A stretch of DNA of 64,000 nucleotides from JANELJ01 sp024511395 (GCA_963681975.1 OY820613.1:2542001-2606000); one strand, 5' to 3'. Shown: positions 9,224 through 18,527, counted from the first letter of the stretch. The notes: generated by a model from the sequence alone, not told the origin. Translations and numbers: made by a program.

Positions 9224-9415
9224 TCACCCCGGCACGGCTGTATACAATAGACAGCGACATTTAAAATCCTTTTTAAAAAACAGTCTGAAAAAATCCAGTA
9301 ATTCGTCTTCACAGGTATTATAAAGTACCAGGCAGCCCCGGCTGTCAGTAAAACCTGTCAAAAACGGTTTATTTTTGAATATAAGGCCGGCCATCACATT
9401 CCTGCTTAAGTGCAA
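9224..9415 (-). CDS. Small hypothetical ORF between IS3 and coiled-coil protein gene
   Basis: 63 codons at most, more plausibly beginning MAGLIFKNKPFL inside the frame. It overlaps the end of the upstream exported coiled-coil gene by 47 bp. It has three cysteines near the C-terminus and no recognised domain. It lies against the IS3 end, where a deletion is likely, so it may be a remnant of a larger gene. Weak. Confidence 0.25.
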   Translation of the reverse strand: MHLSRNVMAGLIFKNKPFLTGFTDSRGCLVLYNTCEDELLDFFRLFFKKDFKCRCLLYTAVPG

Positions 9416-9797
9416 CCACTTCCTGTTTATATTCTTTTACCGTCTCGTTATATGCCTTGGCTTCCTGTTCATAGATATCGACAGTATCATTAAGTTTCTG
9501 GTTAACACTATTGTACTGATCAACAGACTGAAGGTCATGCAGATCCAGTGCCTGCCCGAGGTTATCCCGCTGCTGTGTCAGTTCGCCAATACGCTGTTTT
9601 AATTGCTCTAGTTCAGCCTGCTGTTCCTGCAATTGTACTGCTTTTTGATTGGACTGCTGCGTTCGAGCCTGACATTGCTGATACTGTTCCAGCGTTAAAA
9701 GCTCCAACTGGCCCTTAACCTCTGCTTTAATTTCTTCCTGAGCATAAACCAGACCACTCAGACACATAAAAATCAAACCCGTTAAAAACACCCGCAT
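9369..9797 (-). CDS. Exported coiled-coil protein of unknown function
   Basis: 142 residues. A clear signal peptide (MRVFLTGLIFMCLSGLVYAQ) is followed by a long Gln/Glu/Leu-rich coiled coil (QLQEQQAELEQLKQRIGELTQ and onwards to ~130). It ends CDGRPYIQK and is probably periplasmic. An AGGAGA ribosome site precedes the ATG at 9797. It lies downstream of the HPt/REC remnants on the same strand. No family recognised. Confidence 0.7.
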   Translation of the reverse strand: MRVFLTGLIFMCLSGLVYAQEEIKAEVKGQLELLTLEQYQQCQARTQQSNQKAVQLQEQQAELEQLKQRIGELTQQRDNLGQALDLHDLQSVDQYNSVNQKLNDTVDIYEQEAKAYNETVKEYKQEVVALKQECDGRPYIQK

Positions 9798-9831
9798 AAA
9801 AATTTCTCCTCACCTAAAATCTTGTTCCCTG

Positions 9832-10440
9832 TTACTTATGAAAAAACTCTGCTAATTCTACCATGGTATCAAACAATGCAGCCTGCAGCTGATTTAATAA
9901 TTTCGGATAGTCCACACCTTCCTTTATTATGCCTTCTTTCTGACTTAATTCCAGCTGTTCTGCCATATCACCAACCCGGTTAATACCCAATGATCGGGAA
10001 GCCCCTTTTATTTTATGCGCCATTTCAGAAACTTGCCGGTATTGGTGTTGCTCGTAAGACTGCCGGATCTGTTCAAAATATTCAACATAGGTATCATAGT
10101 ATTTTTCCAGCAGTTTCTTCAACAGTTCAGCATTATTATTTAGACGTACAAGAACATCTTCCAGATCGATACACTGGAGAGAACTAAAAAGTTCAGAACC
10201 TCTTTGCAAATGCGGGTCCTCAAGCAGGCTGTCCATAACACTGGACATAGAATCCGACAGTGACTCACTTTCAGTCTGCTCCGGCTCATTATAGGAAAGC
10301 ATTTCCAGACCCTGATCCTGCAGTACGGATTTATCTTCAGCCTGTGCGGCCATATCTAATTCATTTTGCACAGCCTCCTTATATTCAGGCAGGTCAGAAT
10401 ATTCTTTAATCAGGGTATTAACGCCCAGCCAGTGCTGCAT
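9832..10440 (-). pseudogene. HPt-domain part of a broken hybrid signalling protein
   Basis: 202 codons. The C-terminal ~100 form a histidine phosphotransfer domain with the phospho-His motif MAHKIKGASRSLGINRVGDMAEQLE. It overlaps the preceding REC frame by 23 bp in a different frame. REC ends METLNAALAGR-stop, while this frame reads QHWLGVNTLI at the same place, which would continue the REC domain naturally. This looks like a single-base frameshift that split a REC-HPt protein. Re-initiation at the ATG is possible, so function is not excluded. Confidence 0.7.
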
Positions 10441-10861
10441 TGAGCGTTTCCATCTGAATCGGTTTACTCAGATAATCGTCCATGCCCGCTTCTAGGGCGG
10501 CTGAATTAGCATCGGAATAAACATGAGCACTCAGGGCAATAATGGGTGAGGTAAAACCAAGGTCTCTCAGCTTCCGGGTCGTGGTATAGCCATCCATAAC
10601 CGGCATCTGGATATCCATAAGCACCAGATCATAATAATGGTTGCCCTTTTTCTCAACCAGTTCCAGGGCTTCAGCACCATTATTGGCCAGTTCCACATTA
10701 AACTCCATGCTTTCCAGAATACTGCTGATCACTTCCAGATTAACCGGGTTATCATCTGTCAGCAGAATAATATAATCACTATTGTTTAAATGTTCACCAG
10801 ACTGAACTTCCTGGGAAAGCTCCTGAATCTTGGCATTTTTTATCAGTTCTTCCGGTGTCAC
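10418..10861 (-). pseudogene. Response-regulator receiver domain, remnant of a hybrid kinase
   Basis: 147 codons with a complete receiver domain: DDNPVNLEV acidic pair, LVLMDIQMPVMDG phospho-Asp, IIALSAH Thr/Ser position, and DDYLSKPI Lys. Upstream of it the sequence runs straight into the C-terminal part of the TonB receptor fragment with no promoter-sized gap. The frame is open through QIDFKKVTPEEL toward that junction. The kinase portion expected upstream is absent. Inferred: a deletion joined a receptor gene to a hybrid kinase gene, removing the receptor tail and kinase head. Confidence 0.7.
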
Positions 10862-10872
10862 TTTTTTAAAGT

Positions 10873-11843
10873 CTATCTGTGTGTAGGAGTATACATCAGT
10901 GCAAATCGGTAATTTCTGTCATTATCAAAAGCATCATAACGACCGCCCAGCGTCATGGTCAATTCATCGCTTAACTCCTATACATCCTGTATAAATAGAC
11001 CATAATCATTATTCCGTTCATCTGGATCGGTTAATAATGAAACAGACTTAGGTATCAGATAAAACCCATTGCTGTGATCCCAATACCTAGTTTTATCCAT
11101 ATTCTTTGCTTCATCGTGCTGCCACTCTGCACCAAGGGATAAAGTATGTACAGAGAACATTTTTTTAAACCAGGTGGATTTAATACCATAGTAAACAGCA
11201 TCCCTGTTTTCTTTATAGGCCTTTCTGCCCGTAGTCTGCTCATACTCCTTTTCGGCTGCCTGGTCATCGGTATAATAAGCAATGGTTTCCATTTTACCCT
11301 GCTGCAGATCACCGAATTCATAATGCAGTAAGGCATTATACGATTCAGCATCGGTATTAATATTGACCAGTCCTGGCGCAAATACAAACGGGGTATCCAT
11401 AGCCTGATAATTAAAGCTTAGCTGTAATCCTTTTAATGGCCGTGCCTTAAAATACAGGTTGGTGTAATCTTCATCCCGTGGTTGTGAAACTTTATCACCA
11501 ATAAAGCTGCGTCTGTTTTTTCTAAAAGGTGCATCCTGATCAAGATAACTGACAAAGCCCTGTAACTTCTGGCTGTTATAGAAAATCTTACCCCCTGTAC
11601 GACTGTTATCTCCCACATCCAGAGTAGTTTCCACATAGGAAGTCTGAGCATTTTCTGTAAATGAACGGGTTATTACTGAAATAACACCAGCAAAGGCATT
11701 GGCGCCATAAAGGGAAGATGCCGGGCCGACAATAATTTCTACTTTATCAACTTTCTCCAGAGGCAGGTTTTCACCATCAGCAAAATCACCATAATAAACA
11801 TGCTGCATGGGCACACCATCCACCAGCATTTTCATTTTATTAT
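10873..11843 (-). pseudogene. TonB-dependent receptor, middle part (split by IS and inversion)
   Basis: Reads NKMKMLVDGVPMQHVYYGDFADG and then the plug signature VDKVEIIVGPASSLYGANAFAGVISVITR, followed by beta-barrel strands. An amber codon at 10978-10980 interrupts LFIQDV / ELSDELTMTLGGRYDAF. The frame then ends at 10873, long before a full barrel. The N-terminal part of the same gene is at 16964-17299 on the other strand. The 8-bp duplication TTTATTAT (11836-11843; ATAATAAA on the coding strand) matches the copy at 17292-17299. Its ligand cannot be told. Confidence 0.88.
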
Positions 11844-11921
11844 CTAAAGTTTAGAGTTTCAGCTCCCCCAAAAAGGAGAATCATTTAAAATTTATTGATT
11901 ACCTCAGTTAACCGATAGTCC

Positions 11922-12033
11922 GTAACAGGAACCGGATATCCCTTGCTGAAGCCTCCGTGAATCCATCCATGGAGGCTTTTCGACAGCCTCCATGCTGTCG
12001 AAACTTCATCAAGGGACACCCGGCCCCTGTTAC
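11922..12033. repeat. Nested-hairpin element, copy 1 (inside IS X)
   Basis: Outer arms GTAACAGG..CCGG and CCGG..CCTGTTAC, inner arms CCTTGCTGAAG / CTTCATCAAGG, and a central 10-bp stem TTTCGACAGC / GCTGTCGAAA, with a CCATCCATGG segment between. Copies at 18416-18527 and 55447-55552 share the core. It lies upstream of the transposase start. Confidence 0.8.
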
Positions 12034-12096
12034 TCCGAGGTAAACAAAATAATTCAGTAAAAACAGGAAAAAAATGTAAAAAAAAGCAAAAAACAG

Positions 12097-13328
12097 TTGA
12101 CAAAAATTCGGCAGCATTGCTGCCGCTTCTTAAAAGAGCTCTCTTTTAAGAAGCGGCCTTCAGTAAGAAAAAACAAACTTCTGGAGGCCGCAATACACAT
12201 CAAAGGATACGGCAATATCCCTGATGAACTGTTTTATTACATAACATTTTTAACCCGAGCGCTACCCCTTAGGAGCGCAAAAACCTTTATTGAGTTATTA
12301 ATGGGCAGTTTATTAACTCAATCAGGGTTTGTAACCAGTGCTATCTGGATAGTGGGCATGGCCAGGCAATGGCCCGGTTATTATAAATGGCTTGAAACCG
12401 GTCAGTGGTCTTATCTTAAACTGATGAGACAGTGGACGGCCCTGTTTCTAAAGCTGTTTGGGGATAATCCGGTTTATCTGGCCATAGATGACTCTATCGT
12501 GCTGCGTCATTCCAAAAAGGTATCCATGAGTCAGATACACCACCAGCATGGTAATAAAACCAATCTGTCCCGGTATGTCAGAGGGCAATGCCGGGTAGCA
12601 CTGGCTGCGATTGTTAAGCGTTCTGGCTGTAATATGGCTCTGCTATTATTATTACGTTTAACACCACAGGCCGGGGACGACCCGGAAAATATGGGACTCG
12701 TTATACAAAAGAAGAAATTAAACGGCTGCCTTTAAATAAGGAAACCGTACACCTGTATGGACGTGAACAGCAGGTTAATTACCGAACAGCGGAGGCTAAA
12801 GCCCACTTTCTGAATGGCCAGTCGGTATGCTTTGTCTGGTGTGAGTTTGAGGACTCTAAAGGGAAAAAAAGACCACGTCTATTACTGTCAACAGATATGC
12901 AGTTAAGTGGTCTGGATATTAGTGTCGCTTATGAAAAGCGCTGGTCGATTGAGCCCTTGTTCAATCAGTTAAAAAATGCCCGGGGCATGAAACAGACCTG
13001 GCAGAAAACCCGGAAGGTGTTACATCGATGGATACACATTATTGCTCTGGGGTATATTATACCTCAATTGCGGGCTATTAAATGTCCGGACCCGGTATTG
13101 CGCTTAATTGATAATACGCCCTGGCGAAAGAATACACCCATTACTGCCGGAAGAATACGAATGGGACTGATAAGGTATTTTTCGCAGGTTAGGGTCAGGG
13201 ACTGGTGGGATGGTAAGTCCCAAAAATTCCACCCGCCGGATACGGATATTTTAAGGCGATTTGAAGACTTTGTTATAAAAACAATTTCAAAACAGCTGGT
13301 TATAAACAAATTGTTAAAGAACGTATGA
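12097..13328 (+). pseudogene. IS X transposase (internal deletion, frameshift)
   Basis: Starts (TTG 12097) MTKIRQHCCRFLKELSFKKRP and keeps the first catalytic Asp region YLAIDDSIVLRHSKK and LSRYVRGQCRVALAAI. At about 12671 it has lost 206 bp relative to copy Y, between two AGGCCGG repeats. This removes the second Asp motif (VDSWYMRRS in copy Y) and shifts the frame. The C-terminal part with YEKRWSIEPLFNQLKN (catalytic Glu) continues in another frame to 13328. Family by motif: DDE transposase of the IS4/IS701 kind. Inactive. Confidence 0.85.
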
Positions 13329-13358
13329 GCGAAACAGGACTCTCAAGGGTGAGCTGTC

Positions 13359-14324
13359 GACAGTGTAAATTAAACTGTGTATCCGCTCTTATTTAAATAT
13401 AAGGAGCCAACTGCTCCTCAAACTCGATTATAAAACGATTCATAGCAGCTTTCCAATTTCTGATGGGCATTGTCTATTTTCTGGAAGCCGACTGGATAGC
13501 CAGATAAACGGCTTTATTGATAACCCGCTTATCCTGGCGGATTTTAACCACAATGCAGTCCAGATAGACAATGGGGTAAACCGGCTCCAGTGGGCGTGAC
13601 TGCCATTCCACTACCCGTTCCATGACACTATTGGTTACCTGAGAGACCAGGGCGGGTGATATATCCACACCATACATTTCCTCAAAGGTATCCACAATAT
13701 CACGGGTGCTCATGCCTTTGGCATACAAAGCCATAATCTGGTCATCCATGCCGGTGATTCGGGTCTGACGCTTTTTGACCAGCTGAGGTTCAAATTTGGA
13801 CTGTCTGTCCCTGGGAGTATTGAGTTCAAACTGACCGTGGTCACCTTTTAATTGTTTTCGGTTGTAGCCATTGCGGCTATTGCCCTCTTCCTCATCCAGA
13901 AAATAATCCATTTCAGCATTCAGAGCGGCTTCAACGGTCATTTTAGTCCGTTGGGCACTGAGGTCGCTTAAATCCTGAGGAGTTTTTAAATCTTTAGCCA
14001 GTTCATTGGCCAGGGCCTGTAACTTGTCTTTATTCATTGTCTTACTCATCGTTGTATTCCTTGTTATAGGGTAACAAAAGATGGTTCAGACCGGCAGGGG
14101 GTTAATGATGTCGACTTCAGTCGAAGAGAAATTCCGCCCCCATGGTGAGCAAATACCTGGAAAAGGCAGGGTGTCAAGGAGGAGTCCTGAAAGGAAGTTC
14201 CTTGATAGCCTGACTTTGGAAGGTAGGCTGTTCACTATGGAGGTGGTATTTCAGGTTTGTTCATTTAACCTCTGCTGACTTAAACCACCGCAATGAGCGT
14301 TTACACAGTTATTTTTACACCCTC
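13359..14324 (-). mobile_element. IS256-family element, internally deleted
   Basis: Ends with related 30-bp inverted repeats (GACAGTGTAAATTAAACTG at the left, complement of GAGGGTGTAAAAATAACTG at the right). It is flanked by an 8-9 bp duplication, GAGCTGTCG / GATCTGTCG (one mismatch). It is inserted near the right end of IS X. The transposase is reduced to its N-terminal half plus the last ~27 codons. About 270 bp of non-coding, hairpin-rich leader lie between the right end and the ATG at 14049. Confidence 0.85.
13393..14049 (-). pseudogene. IS256 transposase (mutator type), deleted
   Basis: The N-terminal 185 residues are normal (TVEAALNAEMDYFLDEEEGN, NTPRDRQSKFEPQLVKKRQ, LYAKGMSTRDIVDTFEEMYG, VYLDCIVVKIR with the first Asp). 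It then stops at LAIQSASRK. The extreme C-terminus MPIRNWKAAMNRFIIEFEEQ appears directly after, in another frame, ending at 13393. Everything between, including the remaining catalytic residues, is gone. Confidence 0.88.
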
Positions 14325-14346
14325 GATCTGTCGCTCTAAACTTTAG

Positions 14347-14380
14347 TTAATTTAGCTGAACGGATAATTAACGGTTTCAT
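14347..14380 (-). pseudogene. First 11 codons of a DUF4124 protein gene, cut off by IS X
   Basis: On the minus strand ATG AAA CCG TTA ATT ATC CGT TCA GCT AAA (MKPLIIRSAK), preceded by AGGAGA five bases upstream, runs into the IS end. The bases at the junction, CTAAATTAA, match CTAAATCAA at 18606-18614 next to copy Y with one mismatch. Joining both restores a signal peptide MKPLIIRSAKSSIVLILSLL and an intact DUF4124 frame. Confidence 0.8.
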
Positions 14381-14555
14381 TTTGTCTCCTGAAAGTGGTT
14401 AAAACTTATTCCAATAACTTTTTTCAATAATTTTTATTATAGTTTCTTTTTTGGTAAATGTTCTCAATACAGCGAGGATTTAATTAATAATTTAGAATTT
14501 TAATGAAAAACGGGTCTGATTATTGTGGTCCAGATTAACAGATTACAAGGCAAAA

Positions 14556-14580
14556 AAAAGCACCCCGAAGGGTGCTTTTT
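14556..14580 (-). terminator. Rho-independent terminator after amtB
   Basis: AAAAAGCACCC, loop CGAA, GGGTGCTTTTT: an 11-bp stem with a T run, 58 bp past the amtB stop. The 14381-14555 stretch beside it holds only the upstream region of the split DUF4124 gene; I see nothing else there. Confidence 0.85.
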
Positions 14581-14637
14581 ATAAATAAGCTCATGAATAT
14601 TAATTCATTCCGCTTATTAGTACTGATGTTGTAGAGC

Positions 14638-15906
14638 TTATTTGTTGGTAAACTCTGGGTAGGCTTCCAGGCCACATTCTGCTAGGTCGACACCTTCGTA
14701 TTCTTCCTCTTCGCTGACTCGAATACCCATAATCATCTTAATAACCAGCCAGACGACCAGTGAAGTAGCGAATACCCAGCCAAAGATAGTCGCGGCACCG
14801 ATTAACTGACCGGAGAAGCTGACATCTCCATTAGTCAGAGGTACCAGCATCAGACCCAGGAAGCCGACTACACCATGCACGGAGATAGCACCGACGGGAT
14901 CATCAATACGCATTTTATCCAGAGTCAGGATACTGAAGACAACCAGAACACCACCGGCAGCACCAAACAGGGTAGCCAGCAAAGGAGTTGGTGTCGAAGG
15001 CTCAGCAGTAATGGCTACCAGACCGGCTAAAGCACCGTTTAACAACATGGTTAAATCAGCTTTACCGTACAGGATACGGGCCACAATCAGGGCAGCAACT
15101 GCACCACCGGCAGCCGCAGCATTGGTGTTCAGAAATACCATGGCAACGGCATTGGCATTAGCAATATCGCCCAGCTTCAGAACAGAACCGCCGTTAAAGC
15201 CGAACCAGCCCATCCATAGGATGAAAGTACCTAAAGTCGCTAAAGGCAGGTTTGCACCAGGAATAGCTTTGATTTCACCATTTTTACCGTATTTTCCTTT
15301 ACGGGCACCTAGTAATAAAACACCGGCTAAAGCAGCAGAAGCACCAGCCATGTGTACAATACCGGAACCGGCAAAATCAGAGAAGCCCAGGTCACCCAGG
15401 TTGTAGAGGCCGAATACATCAGCGCCATTCCAGGTCCAGGAACCTTCCATGGGGTATATAAAGGCTGTCATGAATACTGCAAATAACAGGAACGCCCATA
15501 ATTTCATGCGTTCAGCAACTGCACCGGACACAATAGACATAGCAGTGGCAACAAAGACTACCTGGAAGAAGAAGTCAGAAGCACTGGAATAAATAGAACC
15601 GCCGGTAAAATCAGCCTGTTCAGCAAAAGACTTTAAGGTTTCGTCAACATAACCGTCTCCAACTACCAAGCCGTTCAGGAACATGCTGCCGCCGTACATG
15701 ATGTCGTAACCGATAATCAGGTACATAATACAGGAAATCGCATACAGAGCGACGTTCTTGGTCAGAATTTCAGCGGTGTTTTTGGTACGCACCAGACCAG
15801 CTTCCAGCATAGCAAAGCCAGCAGCCATCCACATAACAAGTGCACCACACATTAAGAAATAAAATGTGTCCATTGCATATTGTAAGTGATAAACATTATT
15901 TTCCAC
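14638..15906 (-). CDS. amtB: Ammonium transporter Amt
   Basis: 422-residue, eleven-helix ammonium channel of the inner membrane. It begins with the typical MDTFYFLMCGALVMWMAAGF and GLVRTKN. The conserved pore elements are present: DFAGSGIVHMAGASAAL (Asp and first twin His) and DDPVGAISVHGVVGFLG (second twin His). No cleavable signal peptide is seen. It follows glnK by 26 bp, the usual operon in which GlnK gates the channel. The operon lies within the inverted segment, so its direction relative to the flanks was reversed. Confidence 0.96.
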   Translation of the reverse strand: MENNVYHLQYAMDTFYFLMCGALVMWMAAGFAMLEAGLVRTKNTAEILTKNVALYAISCIMYLIIGYDIMYGGSMFLNGLVVGDGYVDETLKSFAEQADFTGGSIYSSASDFFFQVVFVATAMSIVSGAVAERMKLWAFLLFAVFMTAFIYPMEGSWTWNGADVFGLYNLGDLGFSDFAGSGIVHMAGASAALAGVLLLGARKGKYGKNGEIKAIPGANLPLATLGTFILWMGWFGFNGGSVLKLGDIANANAVAMVFLNTNAAAAGGAVAALIVARILYGKADLTMLLNGALAGLVAITAEPSTPTPLLATLFGAAGGVLVVFSILTLDKMRIDDPVGAISVHGVVGFLGLMLVPLTNGDVSFSGQLIGAATIFGWVFATSLVVWLVIKMIMGIRVSEEEEYEGVDLAECGLEAYPEFTNK

Positions 15907-15932
15907 GAGTAATATCTCCTATTAAAGCCGTC

Positions 15933-16271
15933 TTACAGGGCTTCTTTACCAGATTCAGAAGTACGAATACGAATAGTCTGTTCAACGGCTGAAACGAAGA
16001 TTTTTCCATCTCCGATTTTGCCGGTATGGGCAGCACTGCAAATTGCTTCGATGACCTGATCAAGTACTTCAGAGGCAACGGCAATTTCAATTTTTACCTT
16101 GGGCAGAAAGTCTACGACATATTCTGCGCCACGATAGAGCTCAGTATGACCTTTCTGACGGCCAAAGCCTTTGACTTCGGTGACGGTCATACCATGGATT
16201 CCAATATCGGATAGTGCTTCACGTACATCATCCAATTTAAAGGGTTTAACAATAGCTGTAACGAGCTTCAT
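15933..16271 (-). CDS. glnK: PII signal protein GlnK/GlnB
   Basis: 112 residues starting MKLVTAIVKPFKLDDVREAL, the canonical PII start and length; an upstream in-frame extension (to 16349) is not conserved. The T-loop is complete, with the uridylylatable Tyr in GHTELYRGAEYVVDFLPKVKIE, and the B-loop TGKIGDGKIFVS binds ATP/ADP. PII integrates 2-oxoglutarate, energy and glutamine status. Pairing with amtB argues for the GlnK role. A sigma-54-type promoter lies about 90 bp upstream. Confidence 0.96.
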   Translation of the reverse strand: MKLVTAIVKPFKLDDVREALSDIGIHGMTVTEVKGFGRQKGHTELYRGAEYVVDFLPKVKIEIAVASEVLDQVIEAICSAAHTGKIGDGKIFVSAVEQTIRIRTSESGKEAL

Positions 16272-16356
16272 TGGTTTTACTCCAAACAATGTAAAAAGTG
16301 GGGTTAATACTGGCAGTACCAGTTTTTTGTTCTTCTTAATCGAATGCAATGAATTA

Positions 16357-16372
16357 AGCAGTTATCATGCCA
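16357..16372 (-). promoter_or_regulatory. Putative sigma-54 (RpoN) promoter of glnK-amtB
   Basis: On the minus strand TGGCATGATAACTGCT matches the consensus TGGCACG-N4-TTGCW with correct GG-GC spacing, differing at one base of the -24 box and one of the -12 box. The glnK start lies 85 bp downstream. NtrC-dependent expression under nitrogen limitation would be expected. No clear NtrC site was picked out by eye. Confidence 0.65.
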
Positions 16373-16624
16373 TTGAAAAAAGTTATTTTTATACAATGCT
16401 TTAGATTGATTTCGAGAGACTTTTTTATTCTCTTATGCACCAAAATAGAAAAAATAATTCGCCTGCACAAAAATGGTGCATTAAACTGGTGCGTCCTGTC
16501 TAAAAATTGTTCAGTACTCATGCAAAATTCGACGAGGGATAATGGGTGCAGTATAATTGCGTGTACCTGCCCTGGGCTTTGAGTATTCAATAATAGTAGG
16601 GACAACCATTAGGGGTAACCATAA

Positions 16625-16873
16625 ATGAATAAACAGTTTTTTGATGATTTAAGCAGTAAAATCAGTCAGGCAATGCCGCCTATTCCCGGTAATATGAAAG
16701 CAGAACTGGAACAGACGGTTCGGGGAATACTGCATAATGCTTTTGACAAGCTGGATCTGGTGACCCGTGAAGATTTTGAAGTACAGTCTGCGGTACTGCA
16801 GAAAACCAGAATAAAGCTGGAACAGCTGGAGCATAAACTGGCTGAACTGGAACAAAAAATAAAACTGGATTAA
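16625..16873 (+). CDS. ubiK: Ubiquinone biosynthesis accessory factor UbiK (BMFP domain)
   Basis: 82 residues, starting MNKQFFDDLSSKISQAMPP and ending in a coiled coil (LEQLEHKLAELEQKI): the UbiK/YqiC membrane-fusogenic family. In E. coli it works with UbiJ in aerobic ubiquinone synthesis. GGGGTAACC precedes the ATG. In the present arrangement it sits just upstream of the TonB receptor head. Confidence 0.9.
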   Translation: MNKQFFDDLSSKISQAMPPIPGNMKAELEQTVRGILHNAFDKLDLVTREDFEVQSAVLQKTRIKLEQLEHKLAELEQKIKLD

Positions 16874-16963
16874 CACCACCTGCTATTAATATATGAGCCC
16901 GTTATTAATCTGTGTGTATTAGTATCAAGTGCTCGGTTATCCATTAGACAAAGAGTAAAGTAC

Positions 16964-17299
16964 TTGCGAAGTTACCGGTTAATATCTGCTGCTATCTGGT
17001 CGTGTCTGTTATTGCCCGTTAGCGGCTATTCTGAGCCCTCATCCGGGGAAGATTATACAGAGCTTAGTCTTAAAGAATTAATGGCGCTGGAGGTTTTTAC
17101 CTCCACTTCCATGCTGCCGACGGAAATAAAAAAAGCACCCGGTACGGTTTACAGCTTCAACCGAAAGGACTTTTTACGTCTTGGTGTCAGAACCATTGAT
17201 GAGCTGCTGGACTATGTTCCCGGTCTGCAGTTAAACCAGTATAAAAAGCATCATCGCTCGGTGTGGGCCAGAGGTGTTATTGACCGTTATAATAATAAA
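16964..17299 (+). pseudogene. TonB-dependent receptor, N-terminal part (split by IS and inversion)
   Basis: 112 codons from a TTG start, with a signal sequence (LISAAIWSCLLLPVSGYS), a TonB-box-like segment and the start of the plug domain (LKELMALEVFTSTSM, IKKAPGTVYSFNRKDFLRLG, TIDELLDYVPGLQ). It stops at VIDRYNNK where IS Y begins. The continuation, NKMKMLVDGVPM, is at 11843 on the opposite strand. The 8-bp ATAATAAA (17292-17299) is shared by both breakpoints. Confidence 0.88.
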
Positions 17300-17312
17300 C
17301 TAAAGTTTAGAG

Positions 17313-18352
17313 CGACAATAATATCCAGACCACTTAACTGCATATCTGTTGACAGTAATAAACGTGGTCTTTTTTTCCCTTTAGAGTCCTCAAACTCACA
17401 CCAGACAAAGCATACCGACTGACCATTCAGAAAGCGTGCTTTAGCCACCGCTGTTCGGTAATTAACCTGCTGTTCACGTCCATACAGGTGTACGGTTTCC
17501 TTATTTAAAGGCAGCCGTTTAATTTCTTCTTTTGTATAACGTGTCACATATTTTCCGGGTCGTCCCCGGCCTTTACCTTGCCAGGGTCGTTTATATAATA
17601 CGGTATCGATTCGTACCTGACCTATAACCGTCATATTATAAGCCTGTACCGGTTCAATAAAAGAACGGCGCATATACCAACTGTCCACCAATACAGTAAC
17701 CGCTTTATCTTTTTAGCGGTTCCAGCAATGCCCGGATAAGACTTCGGGCAATTACCAGTTTACCACTGTTACCGGCCTGTGGTGTTAAACGTAATAACAA
17801 TGGCAGAGGCGTATTACAGCCAGAACGCTTAACAATCGTAGCCAGTGCTACCCGGCATTGCCCTCTGACATACCGGGACAGATTGGTTTTATTACCATGC
17901 TGGTGGTGTATCTGACTCATGGGTGCCTTTTTGGAATGACGCAGCACGATAGAGTCATCTATGGCCAGATAAACCGGATTATCCCCAAACAGCTTTAGAA
18001 ACAGGGCCGTCCACTGTCTCATCAGTTTAAGATAAGACCACTGACCGGTTTCAAGCCATTTATAATAACCGGGCCATTGCCTGGCCATGCCCACTATCCA
18101 GATAGCACTGGTTACAAACCCTGATTGAGTTAATAAACTGCCCATTAGTAACTCAATAAAGGTTTTTGCCCTCCTAAGGGGTAGCGCTCGGGTTAAAAAT
18201 GTTATGTAATAAAACAGTTCATCAGGGATATTGCCGTATCCTTTGATGTGCATTGCGGCCTCCAGAAGTTTGTTTTTTCTTACTGAAGGCCGCTTCTTAA
18301 AAGATAGCTCTTTTAAGAAGAAGCAGCAGCAATGCTGCCGAATTTTTGTCAA
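17313..18352 (-). pseudogene. IS Y transposase (frameshifted, C-terminus deleted)
   Basis: The first frame (18352-17705) ends LVIARSLIRALLEPLKR. A second frame (17691 downward) continues VDSWYMRRSFIEPVQAYN, so one frameshift lies near 17700. The C-terminal catalytic Glu region found in X is absent, and the frame runs through LLLSTDMQLSGLDIIVAL into the IS end. X and Y together would specify a full protein; neither does alone. Confidence 0.85.
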
Positions 18353-18415
18353 CTGTTTTTTGCTTTTTTTTACATTTTTTTCCTGTTTTTACTGAATTAT
18401 TTTGTTTACCTCGGA

Positions 18416-18527
18416 GTAACAGGGGCCGGGTGTCCCTTGATGAAGTTTCGACAGCAGGGAGGCTGTCGAAAAGCATCCATGGATGGATTCACGGCGGCTT
18501 CAGCAAGGGATACACGGTTCCTGTTAC
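18416..18527. repeat. Nested-hairpin element, copy 2 (inside IS Y)
   Basis: Reverse orientation relative to copy 1. Differs at several loop and spacer bases, for example GCATCC in place of GCCTCC, but keeps all stems, including GTAACAGG / CCTGTTAC and GACAGC / GCTGTC. Confidence 0.8.

Larger units (their letters stand above)
11844..14346 (+). mobile_element. IS 'X': IS4/IS701-like element with nested IS256, left inversion boundary
   Basis: Terminal inverted repeat CTAAAGTTTAGAG at 11844 and its complement ending at 14346. Between them are a hairpin-rich leader (11922-12033), a transposase gene with a 206-bp internal deletion, and a deleted IS256 copy inserted 22 bp from the right end. Removing the IS256 and restoring the deletion gives about 1.74 kb, equal to the reconstructed length of copy Y (17300-18605). 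Flanks are the TonB receptor on the left and 11 codons of a DUF4124 gene on the right; each gene's other half lies beside copy Y. Confidence 0.88.
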
